Shown piece by piece: positions 44,762 through 55,415 of a stretch of DNA of 64,000 bases. This stretch comes from Delphinus delphis (lineage: Eukaryota; Chordata; Mammalia; Artiodactyla; Delphinidae), in contig NC_082698.1 in the NCBI RefSeq assembly GCF_949987515.2, positions 27,742,070 through 27,806,069 of the forward strand. Reading direction: 5' to 3'. The translations under genes were made by a program, and so were the position numbers. A model generated the notes under the pieces. That model did no database searches, was not told the origin of the DNA, and saw nothing but the letters and a program-made list of their open reading frames with translations. Positions within the stretch are counted from its first letter, which is position 1. The number at the start of each line of letters is the position of its first letter.

Positions 44762-45019
44762 GAATAAAGCTTTACTTTAGACTAAGATAGAGATAGAGGT
44801 GGGAAAGGAAGGAACTGATGAGAAACATTTTGGAGGCTGACTTACAGCCTTCAACACAAGTTACAAATGGAACTGATTGGAATTAGTAAGTGGAAAAAAG
44901 TAGGCAAAGGTTGTTTCTGAGATTTTGAATCGGATGACTAGGATGCTGTTAAGAGAAAGTGGAGTACAGAAAAGGAGATGGTTTGGGGCAAGAAGAAATA
45001 ATAATTCACAAAGATGAGA

Positions 45020-45110
45020 ATTTACTTAACATTTCTGAACTGTACGCTTAAAATGGTTAAGATGATAAATTTTATGTTATGTATCTTTTTACCACAATTT
45101 TTATGAAAAA
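45020..45110 (+). mobile_element. L1 extreme 3' end
   Basis: 'gaactgtacgcttaaaatgg' and 'aattttatgttatgtatc' match the last part of an L1 3' UTR, followed by an A-rich end. Strongly 5'-truncated. Confidence 0.6.
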
Positions 45111-45660
45111 AGAGGAAACAAATAAAGGAAGGAGTAATAAAGGCAAGCTATTCTGTGTCAGCAACAGCAATCTGCCAAAGGACAGTCTGGAGAGACAGAG
45201 AAGAATGCCTTAGTTTGGTGAATTATAGGGCAAGTCCAGGTGACCGATGGGGATTATTCAGCTTAAGTCCTGCAAGAGTGAAACATGGTATCTAATGACC
45301 ATATCAGCCTGTCCAAAAGCCAGCCCTCCAAGAAACCCTCTGAGGTTTTATTTTGCTCTGGACTTCTGAAGAAATATGTTTCATATTTTTAAAAAAATAA
45401 GCACCAAGCAATACACAAAGCTGTCCTTACTCAAGTGATCATACCTCTGCCAATGTGCTAGAGGAAGAGTGATGAAATGACACCTCACCTATGGCTTTAA
45501 ATGGCTTCTTGCCTAGCCACTGCCTGTATTGTTTAGCTACCCAGGTTTTTTGAGCACCAGCCTGGATGGCTCCCTGTGAGGGTATTTTTTTGGTGTGTTT
45601 CCCACTAGTCATGGTTATCCCTTCCTTATCTGTCATTCCCTAGTCTCTCTCTCTTTTCTT
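45111..45660. other. Unassigned non-coding sequence
   Basis: No gene or repeat recognised. Confidence 0.4.
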
Positions 45661-45664
45661 TTTT

Positions 45665-46375
45665 TTTGTAATTCAGCCATATTGAGGTATAATTGACAAA
45701 TAAAATTGTAAGATATTTAAAATGTACATCTTGATGATTTGACATACATATGAAAGGCTTCCTCGAATTCGTTAATTAACACATCCATCACCTCACATAG
45801 TCATCTTTTTTGTGTGTGGGAGTACACTTAAGTTCTACTCTTAGCAAATTTCAATTATACAAGGCAGTGTTATCAACTTCTACCCCTCCCCAGCTTCCTA
45901 TCACATTTTATAAGCAACCGCTGATCTTTCTATCACTATAGATTAGTTTTCATTTTCTAGAATTTTATATAGATGGAATCATATACAGGATGTACTCTTT
46001 CTCTCTGTGTTATTTTATTCAGTATAATGTTTTTGAGGTTCTTCCAAGTTGTTCATTAATCAACAGTTCATTTCTCTTTTTTTTGCTGAGTAGTATTCCA
46101 TTGTATGAATATACCACATTTTGTTTACCCATTTACCTGTAGATGGTCATAAGGATTGTTTCCAGTTCTTAGTTTTTACAAAGAAAGCTGCTGTTAACAT
46201 TTAATACAAGTCTTTGTGTGCACATGTACTTTCATTTATTTGGGGTAAATACTTAGAAATGGAATGACTGGTTCACATGGTAGGTGCAGCTTAACATTTT
46301 AAGAAACTGACAAACTTTTCCAAAGTGGTTATATCATCTTACATTTCTACCAGCAGTGACCATTTTACATTTCTT
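45665..46375 (-). mobile_element. L1 3' UTR and ORF2 end, antisense
   Basis: 'attgaggtataattgacaaat', 'catccatcacctcacatag', 'ttagcaaatttcaattatac', 'gctgagtagtattccattg' and 'ccaaagtggttatatcatc' follow the antisense order from 3' end into ORF2. It abuts a plus-strand L1 head to head. Confidence 0.85.
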
Positions 46376-47195
46376 CCAGCTACCTGGGGACACTGACAAC
46401 ACCAAATGCTGGTGAAGGTATAGAGCAGCAGGAACTCTCATTCTAGTAGGGATGCAAAATGGTACAGTTACATTGAAAGACAAATTGGCAGTTTGTTACA
46501 AAACTAAACATACTCTTACCATATGATCCAGCAACCCAAAGGAACTGAAAACTATGTCCACACAAAAACCTGCATACAGATGTTTATAGCAGCTTTATTC
46601 ATAACTGCCAAAACTTGGAAGCAACCAAGATGTCCTTCAATAGGTGAAGGATAAATAACTGTGTTACATCCAGACAATGGAATATTATTCAGCTTTAAAA
46701 AGAAATGCACAATCAAGCCATAAAAAGGCATGGAGGAACCTTAAATGCATATTACTAAGTAAAAGAAGCCAATCTGAAAAGGTTACATGCTGTATGCTTC
46801 CAACTATATGACATTCTGGAAAAGGCGAAACTATGGAGACTAAAATCAGTGGTTGCCAGGGATTGGAAGGGAGAGATGAATAGGTGGAACACAGAGGCTT
46901 TTTAGGGCTGTGAAATTACTCTGTATGATACTATAATGATGGATACATATCATTATACATTTATCCAAACCCATAGAAACCCTGGAGTGAACCCTAATGT
47001 AAACTGTTGAGTTTGGGTGATTATGATGTGTCAATGTAGATTCATTTATGTAGATTCATTTCCAATCTGATGGGAGATGTTGATAATAGGAGAGCCTATG
47101 CACATGTGGGGTCAGGGGCATATGGGAAATCTCTGTACCTTCCTTGTAATTTTGTTGTGAACATAAACCTGCTCTTAAAAAAATATTTTAAAAAA
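46376..47195 (+). mobile_element. L1 ORF2 end and 3' UTR, sense
   Basis: 'aatgctggtgaaggtatagag', 'accatatgatccagcaaccc', 'gcagctttattcataactgcc', 'caatggaatattattcagc' and 'ggttgccagggattggaagg', then the end with 'gggaaatctctgtacc'. Dead copy. Head to head with 45665-46375 over the same part of ORF2. Confidence 0.88.
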
Positions 47196-47685
47196 TCACT
47201 TAAAAAAAGTTAGAAGACAGCCTATTCTTAGAAGTAGAAGTAGGTATTAGAAGTAGATATGGGCAGAGGTGGATTTCCCATAAGACTAAATTAGAGCCCC
47301 TTGAACTGCCATATGTTTTTGTAAAATTTATAAAAATAAGACATTTTTGTATTCTTCTTCTTAGATGGCTCCCCAAATTGTATAAGCTATAGGACACAGA
47401 AAATCTAGATCAGTCCAAGATATAGGGGATGGGATCCTTTATCCTGAGTGTTCTTTTTTGAAACTAGCTAAACCATACCTTTCCTGGGAAAGGGGGACTT
47501 AGGTTCTAATCAGTGAAAAACTTCAAGATCATTGAATGAACTTGTAATCCTTTTTAGTTTAAGATAAACTAAAAAAGTTTAAAATTTTTAAACATTTATA
47601 TTCCCAATATAGTTGGGATCTCTCCCAACTATGACAATATAAAGCTATCATCTGTATGTTGGATGTTCTTAGTTTGTCTTTAATA
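47196..47685. other. Unassigned non-coding sequence
   Basis: AT-rich, nothing recognised before the SINE target. Confidence 0.4.
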
Positions 47686-47698
47686 TTTGTCACTTTCT

Positions 47699-47822
47699 GG
47701 GAATTCCCTGGTGGTCTAGTGGTTAGGACTCTGCATTCTCACTGCCAAGTGCCCTGGTTCGATCCCTGGTTGGGGAACTAAAGTCCCACAAGCTGCGCAG
47801 GGCGGCCAAAAAAATATATATG
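47699..47822 (+). mobile_element. Short CHR SINE
   Basis: 'gggaattccctggtggtctag' to 'gggcggccaaaaaaa'. The B box 'ggttcgatccc' is perfect. Perfect 13-bp TSD 'tttgtcactttct' at 47686-47698 and 47823-47835. Confidence 0.95.
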
Positions 47823-48213
47823 TTTGTCACTTTCTCTTTGATATTTTAAATTTCTTTTTGGTTTTTAAAATTTCCCTCTTTTTCACCTTCTATTTCTCTT
47901 AAGGTGTTATCTGTTATGTTTGTTCACTCTGGTGTTCCTGGTTGTTCAGTCTTTGTTTCTGAATTTTTTTCTTTTATTTCTAATTCTTTGATGAGTTCTG
48001 TCACTTTATTTCTGAGTATTTCTATTTCTGATTTCTACTATTCTTTTGTGTCTTGTATCATTTAAAAATGTTTTTTGGTTTGTTTTGAAGCAGAATATAA
48101 TAGCTTTAATGTGTTCTGGTGTGCTTTCATTTTCATTGTCTGTAAAAATGTTATCTGCTTCTCATTCTCCTTATAATAACTTTTATTGAATTTAATCTTT
48201 AAAAAAATTTTTT

Positions 48214-48290
48214 ATAATAATAACTCACCTTTATTGAGTGCTTTCTATTCAATATATGCCAGACATTGTCCTAAATGCTTTATCTTTTTA
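48214..48290 (+). repeat. MIR fragment
   Basis: 'cacctttattgagtgctttc', 'atatgccagacattgtcc' and 'aaatgctttatc' match the MIR core. Confidence 0.65.
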
Positions 48291-48291
48291 A

Positions 48292-48641
48292 AAATTTATT
48301 TATTTATTTATTTATTTTTGTCTGCATTGGGTCTTTGTTGCAGTGCCTGGGCTTTTTCTAGTTGCAGCGAGTGGGAGCTACTCTTCGTTGCGGTGTGTGG
48401 GCTTCTCATTGTGGTGGCTTCTCTCGTTGTGGATCACGGGCTCTAGGCGTGGGGGATTCAGTAGTTGTGGCACTCAGGCTCAGTAGCTGTGGCACGTGGG
48501 CTCTAGAGCGCAGGCTCAGTAGTTGTGGTGCATAGGCTTAGTTGCTCCACAGCATGTGGGATCTTCCCGCACCAGGGCTTGAACTGGTGTCCCCTGCATT
48601 GGCAGGTGGATTATTAACCACTGTGCCACCAGAGAAGCCCT
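48292..48641 (-). mobile_element. CHR SINE, long form
   Basis: Antisense long form: 'tttatttttgtctgcattggg' tail at the left and 'ccaccagagaagccc' (5' end) at the right. No clear TSD because the left flank is T/A-rich. Confidence 0.93.
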
Positions 48642-49149
48642 ACTGGATTTAATCTTGATACTTTTCTGTTACTTATTTTTATGGGATGTTGGTTTTCCTG
48701 AAGTTCTACAAGATAAGTGTGTACTGTTTCAAAATATGGTGTCTTACTTTCTGCAACTTCCTGACATTGTTCCCTTCCCCCACTTGATCTGACCTTCTCT
48801 TTCCCTGGCTCTGTAGATCACCATTAACAGGTGGAAAGTTCTCTCAGGAAGGAGACAAACTGCTTCTGGTTGCTTTGAAAATAAACATTTAAGTAGTGTT
48901 AAGGTCCATCAAAAAATAACTGATGGCAGGTATTTGTCTGCAGTTTGAGAGGTCTTGGCACTCAGGACCACTGGGTGAAGACCTCCTCCGTGAACTCTAG
49001 GCCGCTTTACTCTAAGAAAATTCTCTTCGGAGGAATAGTCTAGGCTAGAGTCACCCTCTGAGCTGGGCTCTCTCAATACTGTTTTTCCTTTTCTCCAACT
49101 GGGTATGAGATTTAGTCTCAGGCAAAGAAGAAGGAGACTGTTGAGTTCC

Positions 49150-49300
49150 ACTCATGAGGCTGTATCATGGCACAGTAAAAAGGATGTTCACAAAGTGAGG
49201 CTCTGGGCCCAGCTCCACCACTACTCCAGCGATAATGAGCAAGTCATTTCACCTTTCTGTGCTCAGAGAATTCTCAGACAAATTTCATTTGCCTAGCAAA
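49150..49300 (+). repeat. MIR SINE
   Basis: 'tctgggcccagctccaccac' and 'gagcaagtcatttcacctttctgtgctcag' match the MIR head. Confidence 0.7.
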
Positions 49301-49487
49301 TTGGTTCCAAATGCTTTGGAACTTAATTATAAAAAAGAAAAGAAGATAGGAAGGGCATGCACTTTCCAGTTCCATTTTGTAAGCATCACACCATGTTTAT
49401 CCGACACCCCGTCCCTTCTTATATGTGCATGATCTGCTTGGCTTCTGAAAGCTTTTGAGCTTGATACGCTGGGACTGGGTAATTGTT

Positions 49488-49620
49488 CCCCCAGTTTTAT
49501 TGAGGTATAATTGACATATAACATTGTATACGTTTAAGGTGTACAACATGATGATTTGATACACGTATATATTGCAAAAGGATTACCACAGTAAGTTTAG
49601 TTAATATTCATCACCTGGGA
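49488..49620 (-). mobile_element. L1 3' end
   Basis: 'ttttattgaggtataattgac', 'gtttaaggtgtacaacatg' and 'attaccacagtaag' are the antisense L1 3' end. Strongly 5'-truncated. Confidence 0.8.
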
Positions 49621-49639
49621 CTAAGTTATTTCTGAGGCC

Positions 49640-49800
49640 ATGTTTTTCAAAGTGTGAGCTAAGGGTTAAAGTGAAGATGCCTGGGCTCCACACCAGGTTT
49701 ACTTAATCAGAATCGCCAGAAGTAGCCTAGGAAACTGTGCTTTTAATATGTGCTCCGGAGGATTCACTCGCTTACCAAACTTGAAAACTCCTGTTAAGGT
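49640..49800. repeat. MER5-like hAT-Charlie MITE
   Basis: 'ttttcaaagtgtgagctaag', 'tgcctgggctccacacc', 'ttaatcagaatcgccag' and 'acttgaaaactcctg' follow the MER5A order. Confidence 0.6.
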
Positions 49801-50054
49801 AAGTTCCAACTGTATCATTCTAACACTAATGATGGGGGGATTAAGGACTGCTAAATATATTTATTTTATCTACCTGCTATGATTCAGAGGCAGGAAGGAC
49901 ACTTTCCGTATTTACTTTTTTAACTGGTTATTGGAGGCAAGGATGAGCAGTTTTCCTCAAAACAGGGCATTAGGACATGAAAAAATCATGTAGAGAGTCC
50001 TTAGATTACGCAGGTGCTCTAGAGATCAAGGTAGTGGGCTACTACTACTACTAT

Positions 50055-50290
50055 TAATAAATACCATTTATTAATCATCATGTGCCAGGCAGGGTGCAAG
50101 GACACTAAATCACCTCATTTGAGTCTTCTATAGCCTTCAGAGGCAGGTATGACTATCTCCTGTTATAAATAAAGGTTCAGAAAGGTTAGGTAATTTTTTT
50201 AATGTCCCATAATTGATGAGTTGTTGCTTAGATTCGAACTCAGTTCTGAATGATACCAAAGTTAGACAGATCACCCCTGTTCCCTAACTG
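50055..50290 (+). repeat. MIR SINE
   Basis: 'aaataccatttattaatcatc', 'atgtgccaggcagggtgc', 'ttcagaggcaggtatgactatc' and 'cttagattcgaactcagttc' match MIR end to end. Confidence 0.8.
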
Positions 50291-50515
50291 GGATGATCAA
50301 TAAGTACATGGAAGGGAGACAATGCAGTCTCGTACTACGGAATTACAAATCTGTTGGGTCATCAAGTCTTTGCCCATACTGGGCGGGAGGAAACACCGAA
50401 TAGAGGTCTGTTTAGTAAGCTCCTCAAGGAGATAGATGGACTTAGTCAGTCAGTTGTGCTCTTATTTCCTAGAGAACTCACTGCCACAGAATAGATTCTC
50501 AATACATTCATTGTT

Positions 50516-50809
50516 CTTTTGTTTGTTTGTTTGTTTTTGGCTGCATTGGGTCTTCATTGCTCCATGCCAGCTTTCTCTAGCTGCATCCAGGGGGGCTACT
50601 CTTCGTTGTGGTGTGCCGGCTTCTCATTGCGTTGGCTTCTTTTGTTGTGGAGCATGGGCTTCAGTAGTTGTGGCTTGTGGGCTCAGTAGTTGTGGCGCAC
50701 AGGCTTAGTTGCTCCGCGGCATGTAGGATCTTCCTGGACCAGGGCTTGAACCCATGTCCCCTGCATTGGCAGGCAGATTCTTAGCCACTGCGCCACCAGG
50801 GAAGTCCCC
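50516..50809 (-). mobile_element. CHR SINE, long form
   Basis: A GTTT-rich tail at the left, 'tttttggctgcattgggtc', and the 5' end 'ccaccagggaagtcccc' at the right. TSD 'acattcattgtt' / 'acgttcattgtt' at 50504-50515 and 50810-50821 (11/12). Confidence 0.95.
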
Positions 50810-50879
50810 ACGTTCATTGTTATTGAACTGAGAAATGAAAGCTGTGCTTGCTGCAAGGACTGATTCCTCTTAAAATATT

Positions 50880-51335
50880 GTTTTACTTTCCAAATCTTGC
50901 ATAAATGATCTTTGGGAGAGCTTTTAAAAAAGGCAGGTGGGGACTTCCCTGGTGGTGAGGTGGTTAAGAATCCACCTGCCAATGCAGGGGACACAGGTTC
51001 GAGCCCTGGTCCGGGAAGATCCCACATGCTGCGGAGCAACTGAATCCGTGCACCACAACTACCGAGCCTGTGCTCTAGAGCCATGAAGCTAGCGTGGCCT
51101 AGAGCCCTGCTGCGCAACAAGATAAGCCACTGCATTGAGAAGCCTGCGCACAAGACCCAGTGCAACCAAAAATTAAATAAATAAATAGATAAATAAATTA
51201 AAAGACAGGTGACTGGGCCCCTCCCCAAAGTTATAAATCAGAGTTTCTTGGGCTAGAATCTGGGATCTACACCTTTAAGAAAGCTTCCCTGGTGATTCTG
51301 TTGGTCAGGCAGGTTTGGGAACTATTGGATTAAAT
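50880..51335. repeat. MER5-like MITE, split by SINE
   Basis: Pieces 50880-50939 and 51200-51335: 'gactgggcccctccccaaag', 'taaatcagagtttcttgg', 'aagcttccctggtgattctg' and 'tttgggaactattgg'. Order fits MER5A-type sequence. Confidence 0.55.
50940..51199 (+). mobile_element. CHR SINE, long form, shortened
   Basis: 'ggacttccctggtggtgagg' to 'gcaaccaaaaattaaataaa'. A middle part of the long body and the 'agagtagcccctgctc' segment are missing, so it is an internally deleted copy. TSD 'aaaaggcaggtg' / 'aaaagacaggtg' at 50928-50939 and 51200-51211. It faces the SINE at 50516-50809, which is in the opposite orientation. Confidence 0.94.
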
Positions 51336-52540
51336 TTTCCAAAATGAATTACTTGGGCTAGGGGATACGTTTCCTAATTGAAATGGGTCTGATTTGAGTT
51401 GCCAGGCAAGCCCTCTCTGGCAGAAAGAGCCAGCTTTCTTCCTTAGCCTCTAACTCCTCGTAATTCCCTTGTACTTCCCACCCTATACCTTCTCCCCGCT
51501 GTCACCCTGTCTTTCCCACCCGAAGCTGGCTGAAAAACGAGTTTAGAACAGCAGCGCCGCATTGTGGAGAGAAACAGTATAGTGCTACAAAAAGCACAGG
51601 ACGCAGTCCTCATAGATTACTGGGGCTGCAGTTGCCATTTTGTCCTGCAGAGGGCACAACTTCCTTACGTTTTCTTAGCTGAGGAAGTTTCTTTTCCTTA
51701 CCCACGTGGGTGATCTCAGTAAACATCCCCTATAACAAGGCACGGGGTGGAACATCGTGCTAGATCAGAAACCAAAAACCTCCCCGCTGTGAAACTAGAA
51801 TAAACTGGGATGACTAAGTACGTAGGCATGCACAAAGCCTTCTGCTAAGTTAAATGCCAGTCTCTGTGACAGTCTTGGTCAGGGTGAGACTATGGGTGGT
51901 CCCCATTCCCCAGTAAATATGTGACTTTATTTTAAAAATGTCTATCTCGTGTGTACCTGGTGTAAGATATGTCTTGGAAAGATTTATATTTTATATGGTA
52001 CACATAAGTCAGGCATTAATTAATAGATCAGCCTCTTATATAGTGATATTTCTCCCCAAGGACACATTGGTTTATTTTGGTGGAGCAGGTTGGGGTACCA
52101 TAGTGTTGTTCGAATTATGCATCTTTTGATCGAATCCTACCTGGTGAAGTCTCTCTCTGTCTCTGTCTCTCTGTCTCTCTCTCACACATGCACTCCCATT
52201 TTTCTGGTATTTGTCCCTGCACACATTTTTCAATGGCCTAATCATCTTTAGTGATCCAGCTAACTTAATACAGCTGGAAAGAAGATGTATGAAAGTTTAC
52301 ATAAATCCATAGTCTACCTGATTACATTCTCTTCTTGTTTTCTAATAGCTGCATGTAGGCTCCAAAGTTGGGAGGTAGAACTGGGAAGGACCCACGTCCC
52401 TGCAAATTTATGTAAGATTTCCTGGCAGGTGATGGCATGGCTTTGTTTCTCTGCTTTGAGACATTGAACTGCTTGGTTTTCTGAACTTTAGAGTTACACT
52501 GTTAGCCGGATCACAAGGTTTAGTGTCCTGGTTTCCTCGT
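51336..52540. other. Unassigned; contains CT-rich simple repeat
   Basis: A TCTG/TC tract lies at 52149-52187. No gene or interspersed repeat recognised. Confidence 0.4.
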
Positions 52541-52705
52541 GGTTTTACTTGCTCTGATATGTTTGCTGTCTCCCTAACTAGACTGTAAGCCCTTTGGCTG
52601 CAGGCTCCAAGCCTAGATCTCTTTTATCCCTCAGACACTCACAATGTTGGATGTGCACTACCTGCTCAATACAAATGTTAGGGCTGACTGAATAATGAGG
52701 AAAGG
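52541..52705 (+). repeat. L2 3' end
   Basis: 'ctagactgtaagccctttgg', 'ttttatccctcagacactc' and 'ctgctcaatacaaatgttag' match the L2 3' end. Confidence 0.65.
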
Positions 52706-53122
52706 TGTTTTAAAAGAGTGAAGTGTAAAGGAGAGCCAGGAAAGAGAAAGAGAGAAATAATACTGTTTCTAAAAGACTGTTTTAACTGACCAGTGGAAGG
52801 AAGTACAGTTAAGAAGAGGAAAAGCACGGCAGAGAAGGTCTAATCAAAGGCAACATGAAGGGAGGAAATTAGAGTGTAGTTTTTTCAAAAAGTGGAAATG
52901 CTATTGTGGACAGTAATAACTTCTGAGGAGATATTCATGGTCCATACAGGAAGAAATAAGATTTCTTCACTGACTGAAAACCAAAATGAATGGTACAAAA
53001 GGTATCCTGTGAAAGAAAGTTATATTTTTGGAATGAGTCCCAGTTGGTGAATGAGTCTACAGATTTAAAACAATAGACCAAGCTTCAAATTCTTCCTGAA
53101 TGTTACAATCAAATATTGAAGA
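52706..53122. other. Unassigned non-coding sequence
   Basis: Purine-rich, nothing recognised. Confidence 0.4.
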
Positions 53123-53135
53123 ACAAAACCATTTT

Positions 53136-53328
53136 TTATTATTTATTTATTTTTTTTTTGGATGTGGACCATTTTTAAAGTCTTTTTTGAATTTGTTACA
53201 ATATTGCTTCTGTTTCATGTTTTGGTTTTTTGGCTGTGAGGCATGTGGGATCTTAGCTCCCCGACCAAACCCTCCTCCCCTGCACGGGAAGGCAAAGTCT
53301 TAACCACTGGACCACCAGGGAAGTCCCC
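53136..53328 (-). mobile_element. CHR-type SINE, variant with different tail
   Basis: The head 'ggacttccctggtggtccag' is CHR-like. The body toward the 3' end instead reads (plus) 'taaagtcttttttgaatttg', 'aatattgcttctgtttcatg' and 'ttggttttttggctgtg', a distinct cetartiodactyl SINE variant. Perfect 11-bp TSD 'aaaaccatttt' at 53125-53135 and 53329-53339. Confidence 0.92.
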
Positions 53329-53583
53329 AAAACCATTTTAAAATCTGGCTTTATTCTTCTGTAGAATTGAGCCAGTTTAAGTGTCCACTAAGATTTCAGA
53401 GAGTTCTGGTTTCGCGTTAGCTCCTTAGATACAGTGAATTGAGAAAGACAGCCTAGCCTTTCTGACGCTCAGTCTCATCAGTGAGGTGCGTGTTCCAGAG
53501 ACCCTTATTTAGCATATTTTAATGCTTAGAGAGATTTAGAATTTAGAAAGGATTAAGATTTACTGAAATAAAAACATACTTGG

Positions 53584-53799
53584 GGGCTTCCCTGGTGGCA
53601 CAGTGGTTGAGAGTCTGCCTGCCGATGCAGGGGACACGGGTTCGTGCCCCGGTCCGGGAGGATCCCACATGCTGCGGAGCGGCTGGGCCAGTGAGCCATG
53701 GCCACTGAGCCTGCGCGTCCGGAGCCTGTGCTCCGCAACGGGAGAGGCCATAGCACTAAGAGGCCCACGTACCGCAGAAAAACCCAAAAAAACAAAACA
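53584..53799 (+). mobile_element. CHR SINE, cetacean-type
   Basis: A box 'tggcacagtgg' at 53596-53606, B box 'ggttcgtgccc' at 53639-53649, end 'cccacgtaccgc' plus A-rich tail. TSD 'aaacatacttgg' / 'aagcatacttgg' (11/12) at 53572-53583 and 53800-53811. Confidence 0.96.
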
Positions 53800-53923
53800 A
53801 AGCATACTTGGAAAATAGATTTTTTTTCTTATCTTTACTTGCTTTATAGTTGCACATATACCTGACAGAATACATCTGGAGTGTTGTAAAGCAAATTCGG
53901 AATTTTATCACTTCACTCATATC

Positions 53924-53928
<5 letters not shown>

Positions 53929-53962
<34 letters not shown>
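53929..53962. repeat. (CT)n microsatellite
   Basis: About 17 CT units. Confidence 0.95.
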
Positions 53963-53965
<3 letters not shown>

Positions 53966-54159
53966 GTGCACGTGAGCGCTCTTTTTTTTTTTTTATAGTG
54001 GAGGAGAGCAGGAGTACATATTCTTTCCTCCTACCCAGGCCATTGACAAGAGACTCCCTTATTCCTGCCTCTTTAATAAACATGTTCTCAAACCCCAGCC
54101 TCTGCCTCTTTAAGTGTCTTCTAGGCTTGCTTCTAGTCTCCTTAAAATGCCCTGCTCTC

Positions 54160-54310
54160 AAATATATGGACACCAAGGGGGGAAAGTGGCGGGGGGTGGG
54201 GAATGAATTGGGAGATTGGGATTGACATGTATACACTAATATGTATAAAACAGATAACTAATAAGAACCTGCTGTATAAAATAAATAAATTAAATTAAAT
54301 TTTAAAAAGT
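54160..54310 (+). mobile_element. Short 5'-truncated L1
   Basis: Only the last ~150 bp of a young-looking L1 ('gggattgacatgtatacac', 'aataagaacctgctgtata', A-rich end). Perfect 12-bp TSD 'tgccctgctctc' at 54148-54159 and 54311-54322. Confidence 0.9.
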
Positions 54311-54486
54311 TGCCCTGCTCTCCTGAGCACCTACCACTTTAAATGTCTTCTGTCTGCTGAGCTGTCTGCTCTATCTTGGGCACCTGTCCTTTAAGTGTCT
54401 AACCTATCCTGGGCCTTGGCCCCTTAATTTAAAAAAACAAACAAAAAAAACCCCAGAATTTTATCACTTCACTCTTGTCTATTTCT

Positions 54487-55011
54487 TATTTAAATAATTG
54501 TTTTTTCTGTCTCTGAAGTGATTGTTTCAGTGGTAGCATCTCATATTACTTGAAGGAGAAATAATCCATTGATTTTAGTGATATAAATGTGAAATGGTTG
54601 GGATCTGGATCAGTGATTTGGTCATGGTTGTAAAGAAGAATAAATAAGTCTGCAAACTGTAAACTGTTGGAATAGCGCATACTGGTTAATTGGGTTTCTG
54701 ATTAACTATGGGTTAATGAGAAGACACTTGTTTGAAATCTCTCTAAATTGACTTGGTGCCTTTTCCTGCTTTAATAAGTAGTCTAATGAACATAATTAAA
54801 TCTTCTCTTTCTGATTCAGCCTCCTGCAATGCCTCAGGATCATTACTCTGAACATAATATATAATTCTATACCATACTGTAGTGACAGAAGGTTTAGGAG
54901 TTTAAAATGGCCCTGGACATTTCTGCGCCTTTGAAAAATAAGTCTCTGTGATCTGTGCATTTCACTGTATGTAAATTTACCTTAATTAAGTAAATGCCTG
55001 TTACATATTGT
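54487..55011. other. Unassigned non-coding sequence
   Basis: Nothing recognised. Confidence 0.4.
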
Positions 55012-55190
55012 AGAATAATAGACTATTCGCTCCAGAAGAGACTTTTGAGATTATGAAATTCAATGCCATTATTTAATAGATGAGAAAACTAAGACCCAGA
55101 AAATAACGAGGATTAGTATAGCGAGACAACGAACGATGTCTCCTGATTGCAAATCCAGAGGCCCTTTGACTCTACCATGCTGCGACTTTC
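55012..55190 (+). repeat. MIR-like SINE
   Basis: 'ctccagaagagacttttgag', 'tttaatagatgagaaaactaagacccag' and 'ccagaggccctttgactctacc' match an old MIR-type element. Confidence 0.6.
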
Positions 55191-55264
55191 AAATGGCTTG
55201 GGATTTTTGTCATTTGTCTCCCTTCCCCCATAAAAAGTGGAGTCCATTCTCAAAACTGGCTATT

Positions 55265-55415
55265 TGGGGGTTTTGGTCAAATGAATATAAGCTCCACTAA
55301 AATGTAAGCTCCCTAGGGGAGCCTGTTTTGTTCACTGACGTCTCTTCAACACCTAGAACAGTGCCTGCCCCTTGGAAGGCCCTATATAAATGTTTTTTGA
55401 ATGAAAGAATGAAAT
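55265..55415 (+). repeat. L2 3' end with tail
   Basis: 'aagctccctaggggagcctg', 'ttgttcactgacgtctc', 'ctagaacagtgcctgcc' and 'ttttgaatgaaagaatga' are the L2 3' end in order. Confidence 0.85.

Larger units (their letters stand above)
43930..45005 (-). mobile_element. L2 LINE, antisense, split by two SINEs
   Basis: Pieces 43930-44075, 44307-44383 and 44773-45005: 'agaaccttgtataataggc', 'gggggagtcatggaag', 'ttgcaattacccaggaaag', 'gaaacattttggaggctgac' and 'gatgctgttaagagaaagtgg'. The order matches antisense L2, but divergence is high. Confidence 0.55.
47836..48860 (-). mobile_element. Old L1, ORF1 / 5' region (tentative)
   Basis: Pieces at 47836-48213 and 48642-48860: 'ggtgttcctggttgttcag', 'tctaattctttgatgagttctg', 'ttctgagtatttctatttctg'. 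These resemble antisense ORF1 coiled-coil sequence of old L1. Interrupted by a MIR fragment and a CHR SINE. Confidence 0.45.
53900..54486 (+). mobile_element. Composite insert flanked by 31-bp direct repeat
   Basis: The stretch 'gaattttatcacttcactc' plus 12 more bases occurs at 53900-53930 and 54456-54486 (29/31 identical). Between them lie a (CT)n tract, a T-run, a CT-rich section with loosely repeated 'ctttaagtgtct' units, a nested L1 end (54160-54310) and an A-rich end at 54430-54454. An A-rich end beside a long direct repeat suggests a retroposed unit, but I do not recognise the inserted sequence. Confidence 0.5.

Noticed and set aside
50683..51228. 181-codon open frame on the minus strand
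   Set aside because: It spans the long-form SINE at 50940-51199 and part of its neighbour; no protein domain.
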